A stretch of DNA of 15,169 bases from CAUZEO01 sp963578625. GTDB taxonomy: Bacteria > Verrucomicrobiota > Kiritimatiellia > SLOV01. Shown here piece after piece: positions 14,656-15,169 of the stretch (positions within the stretch are counted from its first letter, which is position 1; each line of letters begins with the position of its first letter). Made by a program: the position numbers and the translations under genes. The notes under the pieces were generated by a model that saw only the letters and a program-made list of their open reading frames with translations, had not been told where the DNA came from and did no database searches. The stretch covers positions 1-15,169 of the forward strand of contig CAUZEO010000091.1 of assembly GCA_963578625.1 (NCBI GenBank). The letters are read 5' to 3'.

Positions 14656-14739
14656 TGCTCCATTCTCCCATCCCTTGGGGATTCGAAAGGTCGACCCAAT
14701 AGCCGCAATCAGGAGTTACAGAAGAGGGAGAGCATATCG

Positions 14740-15169
14740 ATGAAGACTCGTGCTGCCGTCGCGTGGGAAGCCGGAAAGCCGCTGGAGATCGAAGAAGTGG
14801 ATCTGGCCGGGCCGAAGAAAGGGGAAGTCCTGGTTCAAATCAAGGCCACGGGGGTTTGCCATACGGATGCCTTCACCCTGTCAGGCGATGACCCGGAAGG
14901 AGTCTTTCCCAGCATTCTGGGTCATGAGGGCGGGGGTATCGTGCAGGAAGTCGGCGAAGGCGTGTCCGGTTTATCCGTGGGCGATCACGTGATTCCCCTC
15001 TACACGGCAGAGTGTCGCGAATGCAAGTTCTGTAAATCCGGCAAAACCAATCTCTGCCAGGCCGTACGCGCCACCCAGGGTCGCGGACTGATGCCGGATG
15101 AAACCACACGCTTCAGCCAGAATGGAAAAGACATCTTTCATTTCATGGGGACGAGCACATTCAGCGAGC
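14740..15169 (+). CDS. frmA: S-(hydroxymethyl)glutathione dehydrogenase / class III alcohol dehydrogenase (5' part)
   Basis: 143 codons are present before the window ends, so about 60% of the usual 370 residues is missing. The N-terminal GroES-like zinc domain is plain. The catalytic zinc site is C40 (in GVCHTD) with H62-E63 (GHEGGG). The structural zinc loop has C92, C95, C98 and C106 (ECRECKFCKSGKTNLC). QAVRATQGRGLMPD and HFMGTSTFSE are signature wording of the glutathione-dependent formaldehyde dehydrogenase group. It oxidises S-hydroxymethylglutathione to S-formylglutathione with NAD in the cytoplasm, detoxifying formaldehyde. The Shine-Dalgarno GAGGGAG supports the start. It is divergent from the TIM-barrel and ThuA-like pair; a functional link to them is not shown. 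Confidence 0.93.
   Translation, partial: MKTRAAVAWEAGKPLEIEEVDLAGPKKGEVLVQIKATGVCHTDAFTLSGDDPEGVFPSILGHEGGGIVQEVGEGVSGLSVGDHVIPLYTAECRECKFCKSGKTNLCQAVRATQGRGLMPDETTRFSQNGKDIFHFMGTSTFSE

Larger units (their letters stand above)
14553..14739. promoter_or_regulatory. Divergent regulatory region between the TIM-barrel gene and frmA
   Basis: This 187-bp gap holds the promoters of both neighbours. It has AAGGAG (14560-14565, minus) for the isomerase and GAGGGAG (14724-14730, plus), 9 nt before the frmA ATG. A weak plus-strand pair is TTGATT (14638-14643), 17 nt, CATTCT (14661-14666). An outer inverted repeat, CCCAAGGG (14600-14607) with CCCTTGGG (14672-14679), encloses two further perfect repeats. 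Confidence 0.55.

Noticed and set aside
13644..14702. 352-codon open frame on the plus strand
   Set aside because: It is antisense to the TIM-barrel isomerase and lacks recognisable protein features.

Overview
The window (about 58% GC by eye) reads as a chromosomal segment of a Verrucomicrobiota or related PVC bacterium. Three things point that way. A membrane-anchored protein carries repeated W-A-x-x-D-P-x-A-A-x-W units, typical of Verrucomicrobiota. A large secreted protein ends in the 'YQLQST...WTNLGG...FHRVE' tail common in Verrucomicrobiota and Kiritimatiellota exoproteins. A lipoprotein joins a coiled coil to a small beta domain. No rRNA, tRNA, CRISPR array or intact transposase was seen. 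The assignment is inference, not a database result.

Left part (1-5378), cell-envelope genes. A partial lipoprotein-like gene leaves the window at base 1 (minus strand). It is divergent from the W-repeat protein (848-2062). The W-repeat gene converges on a small membrane-protein gene on the minus strand, which is interrupted by an in-frame TGA. The two genes share a CTAG at their stop codons. A secreted Cys-motif protein of 656 residues follows (2746-4716, minus), then a gene-poor stretch of about 660 bp with stem-loops.

Central part (5379-12842), a carbohydrate or sugar-acid locus of two divergent operons. Leftward are a LarA-family (nickel-pincer) racemase/epimerase and an atypical transketolase-like TPP enzyme. 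Rightward are a mannonate-oxidoreductase-type SDR, a HAD hydrolase and an AraB-type ribulokinase, tightly packed (ATGA overlap, then a 15-nt gap). The 468-bp divergent gap holds an apparently non-coding element of about 291 bp bounded by imperfect 20-bp inverted repeats, which looks like a MITE or repeat island. The five enzymes could form one catabolic route: epimerise an alpha-hydroxy acid, interconvert keto and hydroxy forms, phosphorylate a ketose, then rearrange carbon by transketolase. No isomerase, aldolase, transporter or regulator is in the window, and the substrate cannot be named.

Right part (12843-15169). A minus-strand pair encodes a TIM-barrel sugar isomerase/epimerase followed by a ThuA-like protein. 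It converges on araB with only 8 nt between stops. Divergent from the pair is the 5' part of glutathione-dependent formaldehyde dehydrogenase (frmA), which runs off the window. The 187-bp gap between them contains three nested or adjacent perfect inverted repeats, probably regulatory.
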